64,000 bases of DNA from Acanthococcus lagerstroemiae (GCA_031841125.1 CM063106.1:44939806-45003805); one strand, 5' to 3'; shown: positions 44,080 to 56,640, counted from the stretch's first letter. The notes: generated from the letters alone by a model not told the origin. Numbers and translations are program-made.

Positions 44080-44780
44080 TTGAATTTATGAATCAGTACG
44101 TGCAATGCGAAGAATTGTACGTACGGCTTGAATCTTTTGGGTTCCGGCAGGACCCCTGAAGTAAATATGACAGCGCAAGAAAAATTCAGAATTCAGATGA
44201 CCTTCATTCAGGCTATTGACCAATTCAATACGTCGTTGAGTCAGAAAATCGAGGCCTATAAAACCATGTACTGTAAATTTTTTTATTTTTTTTTATCCGA
44301 ACTGAGTTCTTGCGAGCCAGACACTTGGTGAGAAAAAGGAAGAAAGTTGGTGAATTCTTATCCAGAAGATATGGATGAAGGCTTGCTGAATGAGTTGCTT
44401 CAATTTGCTGAGTTTTTCAAGAATTATGAAAAAGAAAATGCGAAGAGTCCATAGACGTGTTCCAATATAGAATAATTTCACAAATTAATTCGAAAAACGT
44501 GTTCACGAACGTGAAAATTATGCCTAGAATTTTTTAATCATTATGGTCTCTAATGTCAATGGCGAACGTTCCTTTTCAAAGTTAAAACTGATTAAAAACT
44601 GACTGCGTACAAGCATATGTCTGAAGGACGGCTAGTAAATTTATCCCGACTTTAGTCTAGAGAATGGGATATCTGTCGCCAGTTCAATTTTGAAGATGTG
44701 ATTGGTGACTTTGCTCTTCAAAAATCAAGGAAGAAAGTTTTCATACAAATTGTCTCGCTGCTTAGATAATTTATAAAAGA
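44080..44780 (+). pseudogene. hAT transposase pseudogene (C-terminal part with dimerisation domain)
   Basis: The plus-strand translation in several frames gives TAQEKFRIQMTFIQAIDQFN and KIEAYKTM (44164-44270), then SYPEDMDEGLLNELLQFAE (about 44358-44413). A MVSNVNGERSFSKLKLIKN stretch follows (about 44543-44600), then FNFEDVIGDFALQKSRKK (about 44686-44740). This order matches the C-terminal part of hAT transposases, with the S-x-G-E-R-S-F-S-K-L-K signature of the dimerisation domain. Stops and frameshifts break it at about 44329, 44452, 44530, 44597 and 44657. It starts only 65 bp after the CCTAGG element, but the two belong to different superfamilies. Confidence 0.8.
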
Positions 44781-45804
44781 ATAGTTACCCAAAGACATTT
44801 TTAAATTGAAGCAATCAAATGAACAATTTGTATGGACTGCCCTCGCCCTGAAGCGTTCAGAAATTTTGAGGGCCTCCAAAAGATTGGGACTCCTATATTA
44901 CAACTCTTGAATCTGGGTCTGTGTATATCCATGTTGAAAAAAGCTTATCAGTAAACGCTATATGTCTTGAGAGTAGGAGAGCCACCTATGCCTCAGATCC
45001 AGAGCCAGAGTCGCCTCCGCTGTCGGCTAAGTAAGCAAGTCAGAGGCGCGACTCTGAAAACGAGAAACGATGGGGTCAGAATCGTTTATCTGTGAAGACA
45101 CGTTGAGAATGCGTTAATACATTTCGAGTTACAAATGTCTGCCGTTGGCCTTCCACTTTTGCCAATGAATACGAAGTCCCGTACAATTCTACGGTGACAA
45201 CGGACAAATTATCGATAGTAAATTTTAGTAGGTAGTTCACGATCCAAACCTGCATTCAAATTTGTCTTGTCACATCGTAAAAGGAGTAGGGAGTATATTC
45301 TATTTCACATCTTACTGAGTTCAGTGTCCTCTATCGCAGTCCAACAACGCTGGTTATACTACTTAATTCTCAGCATTTTAGCAATTTTCGTTTGTTGGTA
45401 ACATTTAATTGCGGTGCCAAATATGTCATTGAACTAACAACGGAAAAACACGATCTATATTAGAAATGTACAGAAATTTCATCTCGAACACTTCTGTAGT
45501 CTTAAGATGTAAACGAACGAATGGAACATCGTATGCTATTAAAGTTTCACAAACTTTTAGTCAGTAATTAATTTTCGACGGATAAACTTAACGACTTTCC
45601 TCAAAAACTGGAGAAGTTGTTGGGGGTCACCGCAGAGGGCTCAATTGTACTACCCGTTCGGTATAATGTTTCTATTATCGCATTGCATGGTTGGTCGTGA
45701 ACTCGCGAGAAGACTTGATTTTGATTCTAACATTAGTAATTAACTTACAATTAGTCAGGAAGGGAGAGAAGAAGAAATAAGTCATGTGCTACAACTCTGT
45801 TAGG
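44781..45804. other. non-coding sequence, nothing recognised
   Basis: This is mixed sequence without long open frames or inverted ends. It may include the 3' flank of the dead hAT element. Confidence 0.4.
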
Positions 45805-48608
45805 TGGGTAATTCTCAGAATTGGGGCATATTTCACTCACAATAAAAATCAGTTTTGGAAAGCATCTTTTTTGCAATTTTTTTGGGCAGTTTGGTAATAG
45901 ACATAACGCTGATACTATTTCTAGCCTACGGCTCAATTAATGCCGAAAAGGGGTGGGGGCAGAGCGTTTCTAAAAATCTATAGACACCACGAAAGAATTT
46001 TCATCCTAGTGGCAACCACTACGAAAGAATTTCCATTGCATTGGCAACCACAATATTAGAATTTCCATCGCAGTAGCATCTGTTGTGTGAATATTTCCTT
46101 GGCAATGCAGCAGTAGAATGAGGCAACAAGTTTTCCTGTATAATGTGTGGAAAATCATGTACATGGTCTTCAGAAAGTCAATTGGCAAGGTAAGTGAGCT
46201 ACAAGTACACTTAGGATATGGATGTATAAATATGTACATTAGGGTGGTCCTTAAAAATCAAATTTCGAAAATTTCAGCTCCCACCCCCTAGAACTGTTAC
46301 TGCATATGACAAAATGGTTTCCTAAAAATTTCAACTGGATTAATTTATTTTGAAGCGGCCCGAATGAGGGATTTCATTAAAATGGAGGTTGCGCGGTCGA
46401 GCGCGCTACTCATACGTTACAGTGCCGGATGAAGAACGATGCTTTGCACGGTGAGCATATGCTTGTAAAAGTACAGTTGGCGTTTCAAATTTTTTTACCG
46501 CAAATTTTCCTAAATAACTTCTTTTGAAAGAAAAAAAGAAAAGAAAAGAAAAAACAGGGTGTCTAACAGTCATTTAAGTGATTTAACGTCATTTATTTTG
46601 GAATCAGCAGGTCATTAAAACATTTAAAAATCAGCAAATTATACCTTGAAAAAGAGAACAAAGAATTTAGAATTGGAAAATTCTATTATAATGACACGCG
46701 TTGCAATTTTTATGCGAATGCATATTTTTATCTATGGCGTGTATTCCAGAAGTTTCAAAAGATGTTCACGAATCACAAAATTCTGAGTTAAATGAGCAGC
46801 ACTTCATTTTGTATATTGCGCATATTATATTGTACACCTATTCTGCATATTTTTCAAAAAACTTTCCCCGAAAAGTGACATTTCTAGTTTTTTACTCAAA
46901 AATACCTACTAAAAATGATTCCCAACGCAAAAAAAAAATTGAAAAGACTAACTTAATGATTAATGAATCGCAGAAAATATTTTAGAAAAATACAGATAAA
47001 CATTGTCTCAGTATATTATCCAACTTAATTTTTTCATTAAAATGATATCCATATTAATAGTTTATTATTTTAGCGCTTTCATAGCCAATTGGGGGAGGTC
47101 ATTTAAAGGTCGTTTATTTTCGAAATTCGATTTGTTTTTGAAAGTATAAACAAATAACATTAAACATTCATTAAATTTTTTTAATTCATACATATTCGGA
47201 ATAAAAACAAACATTAAACATTCGTAACATTTTATTATTTCTATCATATTAAACTAAGTGTTGATATTTTAGAATTTGGGTACTGTATTCTGTATTCCGT
47301 CATATTAAAAATTCTTTTTGTTCTTCGTTTTTGCTTATTTTAAAATTTTTGACGGTGAGGGACAATTCAAAGTTTCATTTGCTCTCTTAGCTCGTAATTC
47401 ACAGTTTAAACAATAATGAAAACCCCAACCAACGAATAATTAACATAATTAAATCAGTAAACTAGAATACACTGAGCAGAACAGAAGAAAAAAAATTAAT
47501 ATTCATTTTTCAAGTCAGAAATGCAAAAACTGAATTTTAGTCATCAAAATTATACGGCGTATCTCAGGGACCGTTGATGCCCGAGTTTTTTCGCGGGTCG
47601 CAACGGACATGCAAGAATAGCCGGCGCGTTACCTTCATTTTAATGAAATCTCTTATTCGGGCCACCTTAAAAATGATCAATTGAGCTGAAATTTTTAAGG
47701 GAATGTTTTTTCATATGAAGGAAGAATCCTGGGTGGATAGGAGAGCGAAATATCAAAAATATATTTTTCGTCATCTATAACAGAGGGCCACCCTAATGTA
47801 CATTCTTACGTAGTGGATATTTAGTTCCATGGTAGTGGTTAGAAATATTAGTATTGCCACTACGAAAGAAAACTAAAGATGATCCACTACGTAAGAAAAA
47901 TAGTAGATAAATTGAATTTAAGACTTCAAGTATAATTTTATGAGCAGTTTTTAATATTTCAATGTCAATATACGTAATAATTTCAGTATAATCCTCCTTT
48001 TTTCCAGGATTTAGATGTGATAAACCACTACGAAATACCTCAAAAATTGTAAATAAACGCGTTATCAGATATTTTCATTGACCAACTAGATAGTAACACT
48101 GAGATCCACGATCTGAGATGCGCATGGTATCCTTACTGCAGCATCACAGCGTTGCAGCCAGTTGGCAGCATTCGAGATTCAATCTGTGAGCCAGACAGCG
48201 CTACTGAAAAATAGCTACTACGATGGAACCTCAAATGCAGAACCTCCCTTTTACCTCAGCTTGAGGGCGCGTGATATAATCTGAGTTGCTGTTTTTGCTG
48301 TCAAAATGTATTCCCCCTCATATTAGTGAATTTCCACCTAGTTTTCCTCGAGGAAAACATTTCATTACATCATTTCAACAAACTTGAAATTTGAAAATGT
48401 GAGCCATAACAGCCACTACGATGGAATATTCTGTGGGTTTATTTGATTTTGAGGTGTGTCTAGGGGTGGGGGCAGGTATGCCAATATCAGGAAAGGTTGA
48501 GGAGATACTATTCCATACATTCACTAAAAAAACGATTGAAATTTCGAATATGTAGTCTCAAAAAGTTTGATGAACTGAAATATGCCCCAATTCTGAGAAT
48601 TGCTCCCA
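45805..48608. mobile_element. large TIR element with repeated CCACTACGAAAGAA motif, hosting a nested hAT element
   Basis: The ends TGGGTAATTCTCAGAATTGG and the inverse CCAATTCTGAGAATTGCTCC are part of a TIR of about 33 bp. A CACTACGAAAGAA or CACTACGATGGAA motif recurs at about 45985, 46017, 47857, 47885, 48026, 48217 and 48410, as subterminal repeats. After removing the nested element (46240-47795) the body is about 1.25 kb and non-coding. The target-site duplication is unclear. Confidence 0.6.
46240..47795. mobile_element. non-autonomous hAT-like element nested in 45805-48608
   Basis: The ends are TAGGGTGGTCC and GGGCCACCCTA, fitting the hAT YARNG rule. The 8-bp ATGTACAT lies on both sides (46232-46239 and 47796-47803) and fits the hAT target preference nTnnnnAn. 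Because the 8-mer is a palindrome, a 2-bp TA duplication remains possible. Inner arms share GGCCCGAAT-AG-GATTTCA and TTAAAATG as inverted blocks about 120 bp in from each end. There is no transposase frame. Confidence 0.75.
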
Positions 48609-49332
48609 TGTACTTAATATAATTATACCTACACGTATATATTTCTATCTTATCATACAGAGAATTCAGAGTCGGTGGAAATTTTATAATACAACATAAA
48701 TGTGGTATAATAAAGGTATTATTTTTCAACATATATTTTTTTTTAATTTTCGAATTTTTATTTTACATCATCGAGAATTTTGATGCGTATCAATGACATT
48801 CACTTTTTTTGAGGAGGGGGGTAGGTACTTGTATTTTTTGGCACTTTGAGATAATGCTACTTAATGATGACGTGAATAATATAATTTGATTGTCGACGGT
48901 TCAATGACTACATTTTCGAAACGTACACATTTCTCCTAACGCAACATTTCCTCTTTCTGTTTAGATAGACTTCTCCGCTAGCTGCAGTCGAACCATTGCG
49001 AAAGTTTTCATTCGAAATTGAACAGCTCATTCTACACTGGCCACCACAAATCTACCATCTAATTACCATATTGCTTAACGTAGGTACAGACTGACACGTA
49101 CTCGTGCATCAAATGCAGAAGTACAATATTCAGACACAGGTAGACAATTGCAATAGAAGAAGCATTTATACGTGAGCATATGACGTCACTGCAGGGAGAA
49201 GAAAAATAACAAGGTATCAGTACATTCGGCTTCAAGTTCTTACACAAGCCGTTGAAAAAGAAAAATTAAATAATAAATTGATGAATACTGAAATACTGTG
49301 AAATAGTACGTACAAACGTACATATCTTTCGG
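48609..49332. other. non-coding sequence, nothing recognised
   Basis: AT-rich, with a G-run at about 48815. No repeat or gene is seen. Confidence 0.4.
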
Positions 49333-49490
49333 GAGGCTAATCAGTCAACCTTCTCGTAGTGCCTCTCGGGTTATACTAATGGACTGAACTACGCTGGCCC
49401 TAACTCGTATAATGTCCCCTGGAAGAGAGAAGTTGGGCCGCAACTCGTACGCTATTTTATTGATAGGCCGCAACTTACCAATATCGTGAC
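49333..49490 (+). repeat. fragment of the GGCCGCAACTC element
   Basis: GGAGGCTAATCAGTCAACCT and the GGGCCGCAACTC / GATAGGCCGCAACTTACC motifs match, in reverse, 57005-57175, and directly 58040-58170. It is an isolated end of the possible MULE described there. Confidence 0.55.
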
Positions 49491-50606
49491 GAAGTTACTA
49501 AGATTATCAACAATAATCTGAAGGTGATTGGTCTCGATAAAATTTATAAAATTTGTCCTACATTGAAATCTACGAAAGTTAACAAAAAACAATATTTAAT
49601 AGATCAAGGGGGACTCACTTTAAATACCTACCTGATTCGTAGGAACGTGGGTATACTCTGTATCAAACTGTCATCAGATTGAATTCAATTAAATTTAATC
49701 GTGGCTTGGGTGCCACTCCTTTCCTCCTTCAAACACCGTTTCTCTTCTGGTTTTATACTTCGGAAAGGGGTATATCATTCTCATCTCCACGAAAGAGGCT
49801 TCGCAAAAGCGGCAATAAGCTTTTCTTTCCCCTTTTTCGTTCAAACGCACGGAGAACGTTTTTCGATATTGTTTTGATACAAACGGTTCACGTTTCCTCA
49901 CCCTTCCAAACGTTTTTTCAAAATCGGGAGTAATTTAATTCGAAGAGTTCACCCAGTTACGCGACGGCAACGACGAAAACAGAGGGGAACACACAGAAAT
50001 TGGACTGTGTGAGACTGTACGACTTGTTTTATTCTGCACGTACTAAATTAGACGTGGACCGAGATAGTAACTGGAAAAGAGACACGACGGGAGATAAAAA
50101 GACCTTTGCTGATAAAAACTGCATTTAACAGTTTCGGAAGAACTTACTTGAAAGAAAAATAAGCCGTACTTCAAATCATATCCCGATTCTGTCCGGACAC
50201 TCTAGCAAAACAAGGAAACCATGTACCGTATCTAAATTCCGAAAAGCATTTCCTCGTTTTCGTATCTAAACGAAGAGAGAATGTTTTTCGTGCACTAATG
50301 GATGGTCAAAATAGTCGAGGGTATATTGTTGTTCCTTTGGATTCGGAACTGAAGATGAGATAAGTGAGGGCAATCCATCTCTGGGACTTCGCAAAAGTTA
50401 ATAGCGTTATGATTCCGGAAATATAATATCTATTAAATACAGGGTGGTGCGATTGATTCGACCGTAATGTTAAACTCCAATGCGGAGAAAAGTCAAAAAT
50501 TATTTTTTCAATTTTCCGAGTCTTAGCCTAGGAATTGATATAGTCGATGGTCTCAAATGGCTCCACCTGTAAAACACTGTTGATGTTGACAGAAGCATCA
50601 ACATTT
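49491..50606. other. non-coding sequence, nothing recognised
   Basis: Short open frames on both strands around 49690-49930 have no family signature. It appears to be unique sequence. Confidence 0.4.
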
Positions 50607-50839
50607 GAAGGGTAAAGAATCAAAACTCACATTTGCCATTTTATTTTAAGGGCGCAAATAGGCAAAATACTGTACACGGGTGCAGGAATATCTTTGCTGC
50701 GCCTGTGAACGTGGAGTATGTTATACATATCGCTCATTCACAGGCGCAGCAAAGATATTCCTGCACCCGTGTACAGTATTCTGCTTATTTGCGCCCTTGA
50801 AGTAAAATGGCAAATGTGAGTTTTGATTCTTTCCCCTTC
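50607..50839. mobile_element. foldback MITE: near-perfect ~103-bp palindrome arms
   Basis: From GAAGGGTAAAGAATCAAAAC at 50607 to GTTTTGATTCTTTCCCCTTC at 50839 the sequence is an inverted repeat, with arms of about 103 bp, only a few mismatches and a loop of about 27 bp (around GTGGAGTATGTTATACATA). ATTT on both sides (50603-50606 and 50840-50843) could be a 4-bp duplication. As RNA it would form one long hairpin, like some small-RNA precursors. Confidence 0.8.
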
Positions 50840-50959
50840 ATTTGTATCCATATCATTTTTATCACTTGAGTTTTTGTATCCAAATATATTGGAATATGTA
50901 CTAAACGCAGTCATATTAGAATTATCACAGTTACTTACTCAATTTATACGAATCAGCCT

Positions 50960-51345
50960 AAATTATTTGTAGAGTAGACATGTCAGTAGAAATGTCGATT
51001 GTATAATTGGGCTTACTTTTGTACATACTGGTACTACAGTGTTGATAAGTAATGTCGATACTTGTGGAATACTCATATAATGTCAACTGAAACGCCGACT
51101 ATATGAAAATTTGTTGACGTCTACTGAACGCATGTCAATTCGCTGCATACTGTAATGTTTACAGCAATGTTGATACATGTAGAGATACTTGTTGATTAAA
51201 ATGTAAACTGATTTTCTATCCATTGAACACTTGTTCATCATTTTGTCTAACAGAGCATCGACATTTGTAGTATGTGTACTGCACATGAAAATGTGTGCTA
51301 AAAATTGCCTGAATTTCAATATTGACATATTAGTCGATGTTTCAG
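50960..51345 (+). repeat. dispersed repeat related to 1731-2010
   Basis: GATACTTGTTGATTAAAATG, GAACACTTGTTCATCATTTT, GAAAATGTGTGC and TTAGTCGATGTTTC are shared in order with 1800-2010, same orientation. ATGTCGAT/ATGTTGAT words recur every 40-60 bp upstream (50990-51180), as in a decayed satellite. Confidence 0.5.
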
Positions 51346-52714
51346 GGGCAGTCTTATTCCACATATTTTCGGTCTCCAGGTCTCAACAGAAAAAGGCTCA
51401 ATGTAGGGGCTAGAAATTTACCCCGGATTTTTCCAGAAATTAGAAAAATTGCAGCAATGCGCCAAACGAATTCCGGAATCAATATGGACTTTCCTGTCAG
51501 ATATTACGAGTACTTGAAAATATATCTCCGGTGATCGAGCCCAGTCTACCATCACTGGAATTGTGAAAAAATAGCACATTATTTTCACGCACCTGTGTAA
51601 CACTTTCAGTTATATGGCGAATCAAGGGTATGTTTATTAGCCTCAAATTTAAACCTCTTGCAAAAATGTGTGAAGAAGTTTTCAAAATTTAACTCGAATC
51701 ATTAGAGTCTATCCGCTATTTCGATTCTCATTTCAATCTCGGATATTTCATGTCCAATTTGTTTCGCTGATGACTTCTCATTGTTACTTATGTGAATTTA
51801 TACCGATCATCGGGGGTAACATTGGGGTTACTTTGACAAGTATGTTTTTCGACTATTACGCGCTCTAGCGGCCGGACTAATAAAGCTACAGCGCTCGTTT
51901 CGGTCTTGTTGAAAATAATATGTGTGTTAGTCTATATTTTACTTGGAATCAGTGATGTTCGTTGTGTTGTCATGATTCGAGATTTAAAATAGCAAGTTTT
52001 TTGCTAAAAATCAAAAGTCAGCAGTGTCGTTTGGTAGTGAAAATTTTTTCCTGTTACCGGTTGTCATAGGTAATCAGATGCTTGTGTGAAAAAAAATGTT
52101 GTCTCATGTTGAAGCTTTAGGATTCGAAGGTTTCAAAAACGGGGTAACATTGATAGCGTACAGTTTTTAATTCAAAATTTATTTTATAAGTGCCACGAAT
52201 GTTGCTCCCCTCGACAGTGTTGCCAAATGGGAAGTTGAAAAATGTACCAGCAGGAATTTTTCAAGATTGCGTACTAAATTTCAAGCGAAATGTACAAAAT
52301 AAAATGTCTGGTCCTTGACATTACACCAAAGTGAAGAAGAAATTTTTTGGTCAACATCTTTAAAATGTACAGAAGTTCGCTGGATGTATTAAAATGTCCC
52401 AAAACGAATCAGAAAATGACAAAACATACCAGAAAATGTACCAAGTCCTACCAAGAATAATGAAAATGTGCCAAAACGTACTAGAATCGTCGAAATCATC
52501 TGACGTTGTACAACCATGGACCCTTGTAAAATATATTTTGTTTCAGAAAAAAAAAAAATGCTAACCCTCCCTTGCATATATATCCTAAACATTTCGTTTC
52601 TCACGTTTAAAAAAATTATTAACACTGTCCCTGCTAGGAAAAAAATTGGCATTTAGCGGGTACTTTTCGATCACAATTTTTTCAAAACAATGTGGAAGGG
52701 ATGGATCCAAAAAT
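51346..52714. other. non-coding sequence with a possible hAT end and an AATGTACCA-rich stretch
   Basis: CAGTGTTGCCAAATGGG at 52219 resembles the hAT-like end at 58604, but no matching right end was found. AAAATGTACCA/AAAACGTACCA words recur between 52240 and 52490. Confidence 0.4.
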
Positions 52715-52972
52715 TTATTATAAAATTCCTGAAAATATTAAATCTTGTCCCTCATAAAAACTTTCAAAAACAAATTAAAACGCTGGCTCTTGAACCGTGC
52801 TTTTTATTCAGTAGACAAATTTTTATCGGCCCAATTATAGTTATTTTTAAGTTTTAAGATATAATTTTTAAGCCATGTTGAAATTTTAGTTTTAGTTGAT
52901 AATGTGTGACACTGTATAATGGCCTAGTGTCCAATTTTGTACTGGAAGAAGAATAAAGAATAAAAGAACAGT
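52715..52972 (+). pseudogene. 3' end of a CR1/Jockey-like LINE (RT C-terminus plus 3' UTR and tail)
   Basis: The translation gives KIPENIKSCPS, then after one frameshift KTFKNKLKRWLLNRAFYSVD and KFLSAQL with a stop (about 52760-52840). This matches the last residues of CR1/L2-type reverse transcriptases (pattern IP-x-IK-S, K-FK-LK-WLLNRAFYS). A 3' UTR of about 110 bp ends in the short tail AGAATAAAGAATAAAAGAA at 52950-52970, typical of a 5'-truncated insertion. Confidence 0.7.
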
Positions 52973-53201
52973 TGAAATGTGTCAGATCTGGTACGAATGC
53001 ATCGAATCTGGCAATACTGCTCTTCGATGTAGGCGATGGACTCATATGGATTATAGTGGGGTTGATAAAAATACACGTACAGATACATCTGTATTTTATG
53101 TATGCATGTACAGTGTCAGCGAGAGAGGAGTGCAAAAAGTGCATTTGTACCGGGCTGCGAATTTTTCTAAAGGTCCATAAAATTTGGCCCAGGTCAAATT
53201 T

Positions 53202-53512
53202 AAAACATGCAGGAGTGAGGTGTAAGAATTTCTTAGGGTTTAGGGGTGGCTAAGAAAAGTGAAGGACTACCACTAGAGGCAAGTTCCCAGCTGAATAAAT
53301 TAAATTAAATAAAAAGCAAAATTATTGAACTGGGGCCCTGTTCGGCGTTTAAAACATGCGGGAGTGCGCTGAGGTGCAAAACTTCTTAAGGTTTAGGGAT
53401 GGCTAGAAAAAAGTGAAGGACATGACCACAAGAGGCAAATTCCCAGCTAAATAAAAAAACAGCTACAAAACACAAAAAAAAACACGAAAAATTATTGCAC
53501 TGGAGCCCCGTT
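53202..53512 (+). repeat. two tandem copies of a ~150-bp unit
   Basis: AAAACATGC-GGAGTG at 53202 and 53351 begins two similar units. They share AGGTTTAGGG-TGGCTA, AAAAGTGAAGGAC, AGAGGCAA-TTCCCAGCT and ATTATTG-ACTGG-GCCC. Similarity is about 80%, with small indels. Confidence 0.7.
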
Positions 53513-55218
53513 TGGCTCTCACTGTCACTATGTGTGTGTAAATGGTAATATCTTTATTTTATTTATTTTATTATTGCTTAAATTTATAGTTTATATACAA
53601 AATACCTACTGTGCAATAAAATTATTTGATTTTTTACGTACAGAATGTTCACTTATACCCTATCAAAGACTATCAAAGATGCCCCACGCATTACCAGTGA
53701 ATTTTGCCGTTCAGTTACATGTATTTTCAGCATTATCGATGTTACCCCATTTCCGACGATTTCTACATACAATTTTCAGAAAATTCTATCTTCTTATCCT
53801 CGTATGTTTCAATAACCACTTCGGGCTTAAGTTATTCAAAATTGCGTTATTCTCAGGGGGAAAAAATTGAAAAATTATATTATTCAAAATTATTAGATAG
53901 AAAAAAGAGAAAATCACTGAAAAACACTTTTTGTCTGTCAGTGTTACTTCCGATAATTGGTAAAAGTTGAACGTTTCGGTATTTCGTAATATTGTTGATA
54001 AAAAGGCTTATTGCACTAGCTTTACATTGTATTCATATTCAATTAATAGAACAAAAGATCCCCCCCCCCGTGTGTGTGGGAGCAGTTAATAGGGGTTAAG
54101 AAAGTAGATCTGCTTTATTGTCTTCCAAAACTGTCATTTTTTCGTTAATTTCTAACAAGTTTCAAAAAATTTTGGCTTTCGATTCACTCGTTTATTATTA
54201 TTTTTTTTTCTCGAAATCTTCTATCTATTATGGCTTTCTATCTATGCCACACTATTCCCCGCCCACAGGGATTCAAAAGCAAATTATTCCATTCCATTGT
54301 CGCGTATATAGGTCAAAAAATTTAGGCTGAAAAAACATGGAAGTTGAATGTAATTCCCACCAGAGATTTTTCTTCGTACCTTAAGGATGAGTTATTTCCC
54401 CCAATTTCGAGCGTTTTCAAGTGTGTGAAAAAAGAAAAAAGTTTGGCCCGAATTAGTTTCCGCAGAATTTTACATAAAAAAGATACATTACATTTTTTTT
54501 TTTTGAATAATGTTTCAAATGGAAGGTGGGCGTGAGGAAATTTAGAAAGACTCTTCACACTATCGTACATTGAAAAAATCCTTACGAATAGAAACTTAGA
54601 TTTTGTGGTTTTTCTTTTTATCGAACTCGCAGATTTAAACGAACAGGGAGTGGGGATGCTAATTCCTCCTAATCCATTTTTCTACGTCTATATCTATCAA
54701 CCCACAAGAATTTTTAGTTTCCTCTACCCTACCTCTTGAATAAGACGAATTTAAAATTCTGTTTTTGTGTTTCATAGGTTCCAGAAAGGACTACCGTAGA
54801 ACGTCCATTATCCGGACTAATTGGGACCAGAGGTTTTCCGGACAACCAAAACATGTGCTTATTTTGTAGAGGAAAACACATTTTGAAGGAAAATAGCCCA
54901 AAAAATTAGCTTATTGGTTTCAGAATTTCCTGATTTATCCAGGAAACTTAATAGATTGAATAAGTTAGACTAGAAGGGGGAAAAAAAGAAGAGGTTTTGC
55001 CTAGAAATCGGGGCTCTAATTATTTTAATTTTTTTTTTTTAAATTTTATTTTTGGCGTTCCAGATAGTTGGCTTCCTGTTAATCGTCGTTTTACTGTGTA
55101 TTAGAAGTAGGACACGAAAAAATTTCCACAATAACCTAACCGAAGTATCGTCTATGGGGTTTTTACGGACACTAAATTCATTTTTGGTATCTGTTTGACG
55201 CTGAATTTAAATGTCCCT
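53513..55218. other. non-coding sequence, nothing recognised
   Basis: AT-rich. It contains a C-run followed by GTGTGTGTGGG at 54061-54080 and several short frames without signature. Confidence 0.45.
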
Positions 55219-55375
55219 CGCTGGCGTAGCCAACCTGGTGTTCGAGGGAGGGGGAGTCTGGTCTTGATTAAAAATTTGTGGGAGGGTATTATAAGAGGTC
55301 AGGGGAGGGGTGCTAAAGTGAGAAAAATCACTATTTGACCAAATCGCAGATGGGGTCTAGAACCTCCGCAGAGGA
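55219..55375. mobile_element. decayed hAT MITE related to 37339-37484
   Basis: GCTGGCGTAGCCAACCTGGT, GTCTGGTCTTGA, GAAAAATCACTATTTGACCA and GGGGTCTAGA align in order with the MITE at 37339. The right TIR is lost. Confidence 0.55.
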
Positions 55376-55384
55376 GGGAAAAAT

Positions 55385-56640
55385 GTTGTATAAAGTACTG
55401 ATTTGTAGACGATACTGTCCTCATTGGAAGCAGTATTGAAGAACTTAAAGACATGGCTAGATAAATGAAAAATGAATATGAGAAAGTGATGGGTTTAACT
55501 ATGAACAACTCCAAAACTAAACTTATGGCGAAGGCAGTGACGTAGCGTCGAGGGGGGGGGGGCACGTGCCCCTCCAATATTTTTACATAGTTTTCTAATA
55601 TCGGTGATTTTTAAAAAATACCGCAATTTTCGACTTTTTCTCCTCTGAAAACCTTATTGTGCCCCCTCTTTGGGAAACCCCTAGCTACGCCACTGGGCGA
55701 AGGAGTGAGAAATAGGTCCCATTCTCATAGACAACCTAATAATCGATCAGGTTAACGAATACACATATCTGGATCAGATAATCTCGTATGAAAATCAGCT
55801 GGAAAAAGAGATACAAATCAGAATTGCAAACGTTTGGAGGGCTTATTGGTCGAATAGGAAAATATCCAAATGCAAAATGAAAATTCCTGCAAAAGACAAA
55901 ATTCTAGAAAGCTGGTGTGATGCCAGTCCTCACATACGGGGCTCAAACCTGGGTACCTACCAAACGTGTGATTTAAAAATGAACAAACTCATAATTGGCC
56001 ATGCTACGTAACATCGTACATATCAGACTACTAGATAAAGTCACTAAAAAAGAATAAATCTTAGGAAAAAACTAAAGCAAATAAAAAAATGTTTCCCTTA
56101 CCGAGAAAAACACATTAAATCATGGATATGTGATTCTTTCATAATTTCGAAATTCCTTAACATATCTATGTACTAGCACGTAGCACCTAACTACCTGCTC
56201 TTTGTGTGAGACTAGAAGTAATCATGTATAACCGAAAATGTCTATCAAATCTATCTTCATGGTAACACTGATCACAATGTTGAAGCTCTTGCTTTGTAAC
56301 GAAAATATACCTCGTCTTACCGCGCAACCAGTTCATGTTTTCGTGTCGCATTTTCGTTTCACACATTTCAGAATGACCCCCAGCCTAAAGACATATATAT
56401 CCATGTCAAAAGAATAGACTGTATAACTAGAAATCTGAAGTTTAAATTCGCAGAGAAACTGGCAAGGGAGAGAACAAACAAAGTGAAGCAACTACCTCAT
56501 AATCTCAAAAAAAAAGGGAAAAAAAAGGGGTAGGCCTTCAATAAGGTGGTCAGACGAACTGGATGAGCACTGCCTTATAGAAGAGAACAGACGGAAGCGG
56601 ATAGTGGATGTTCATGCCCCAGGGTGGGCAGATTAGACCA
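55385..56640 (+). pseudogene. decayed RTE-type LINE fragment (RT to C-terminus) split by a MITE
   Basis: FVDDTVLIGSSIEELKDMAR at about 55404-55465 contains the catalytic [FY]-x-DD box of reverse transcriptase. MNEYEKVMGL and MNNSKTKLMA-type sequence follows. After the MITE at 55535-55695 the homology resumes (NEYTYLDQIISYEN, then ILESWCDA... and the TYGAQTW-like region). GRPSIRWSDELDE at about 56532-56570 and VDVHAPGWAD ending at about 56635 form the C-terminal block. Many stops and frameshifts are present. Confidence 0.75.
55535..55695. mobile_element. 161-bp hAT MITE with perfect 8-bp TSD, nested in the RTE remnant
   Basis: The left end CAGTGACGTAGCGTCGAGGG and right end CCCTAGCTACGCCACTG share a CAGTG-CGTAGC inverted core. 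GGCGAAGG is repeated exactly at 55527-55534 and 55696-55703. The insertion interrupts the LINE coding sequence and must be younger than it. Confidence 0.9.
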
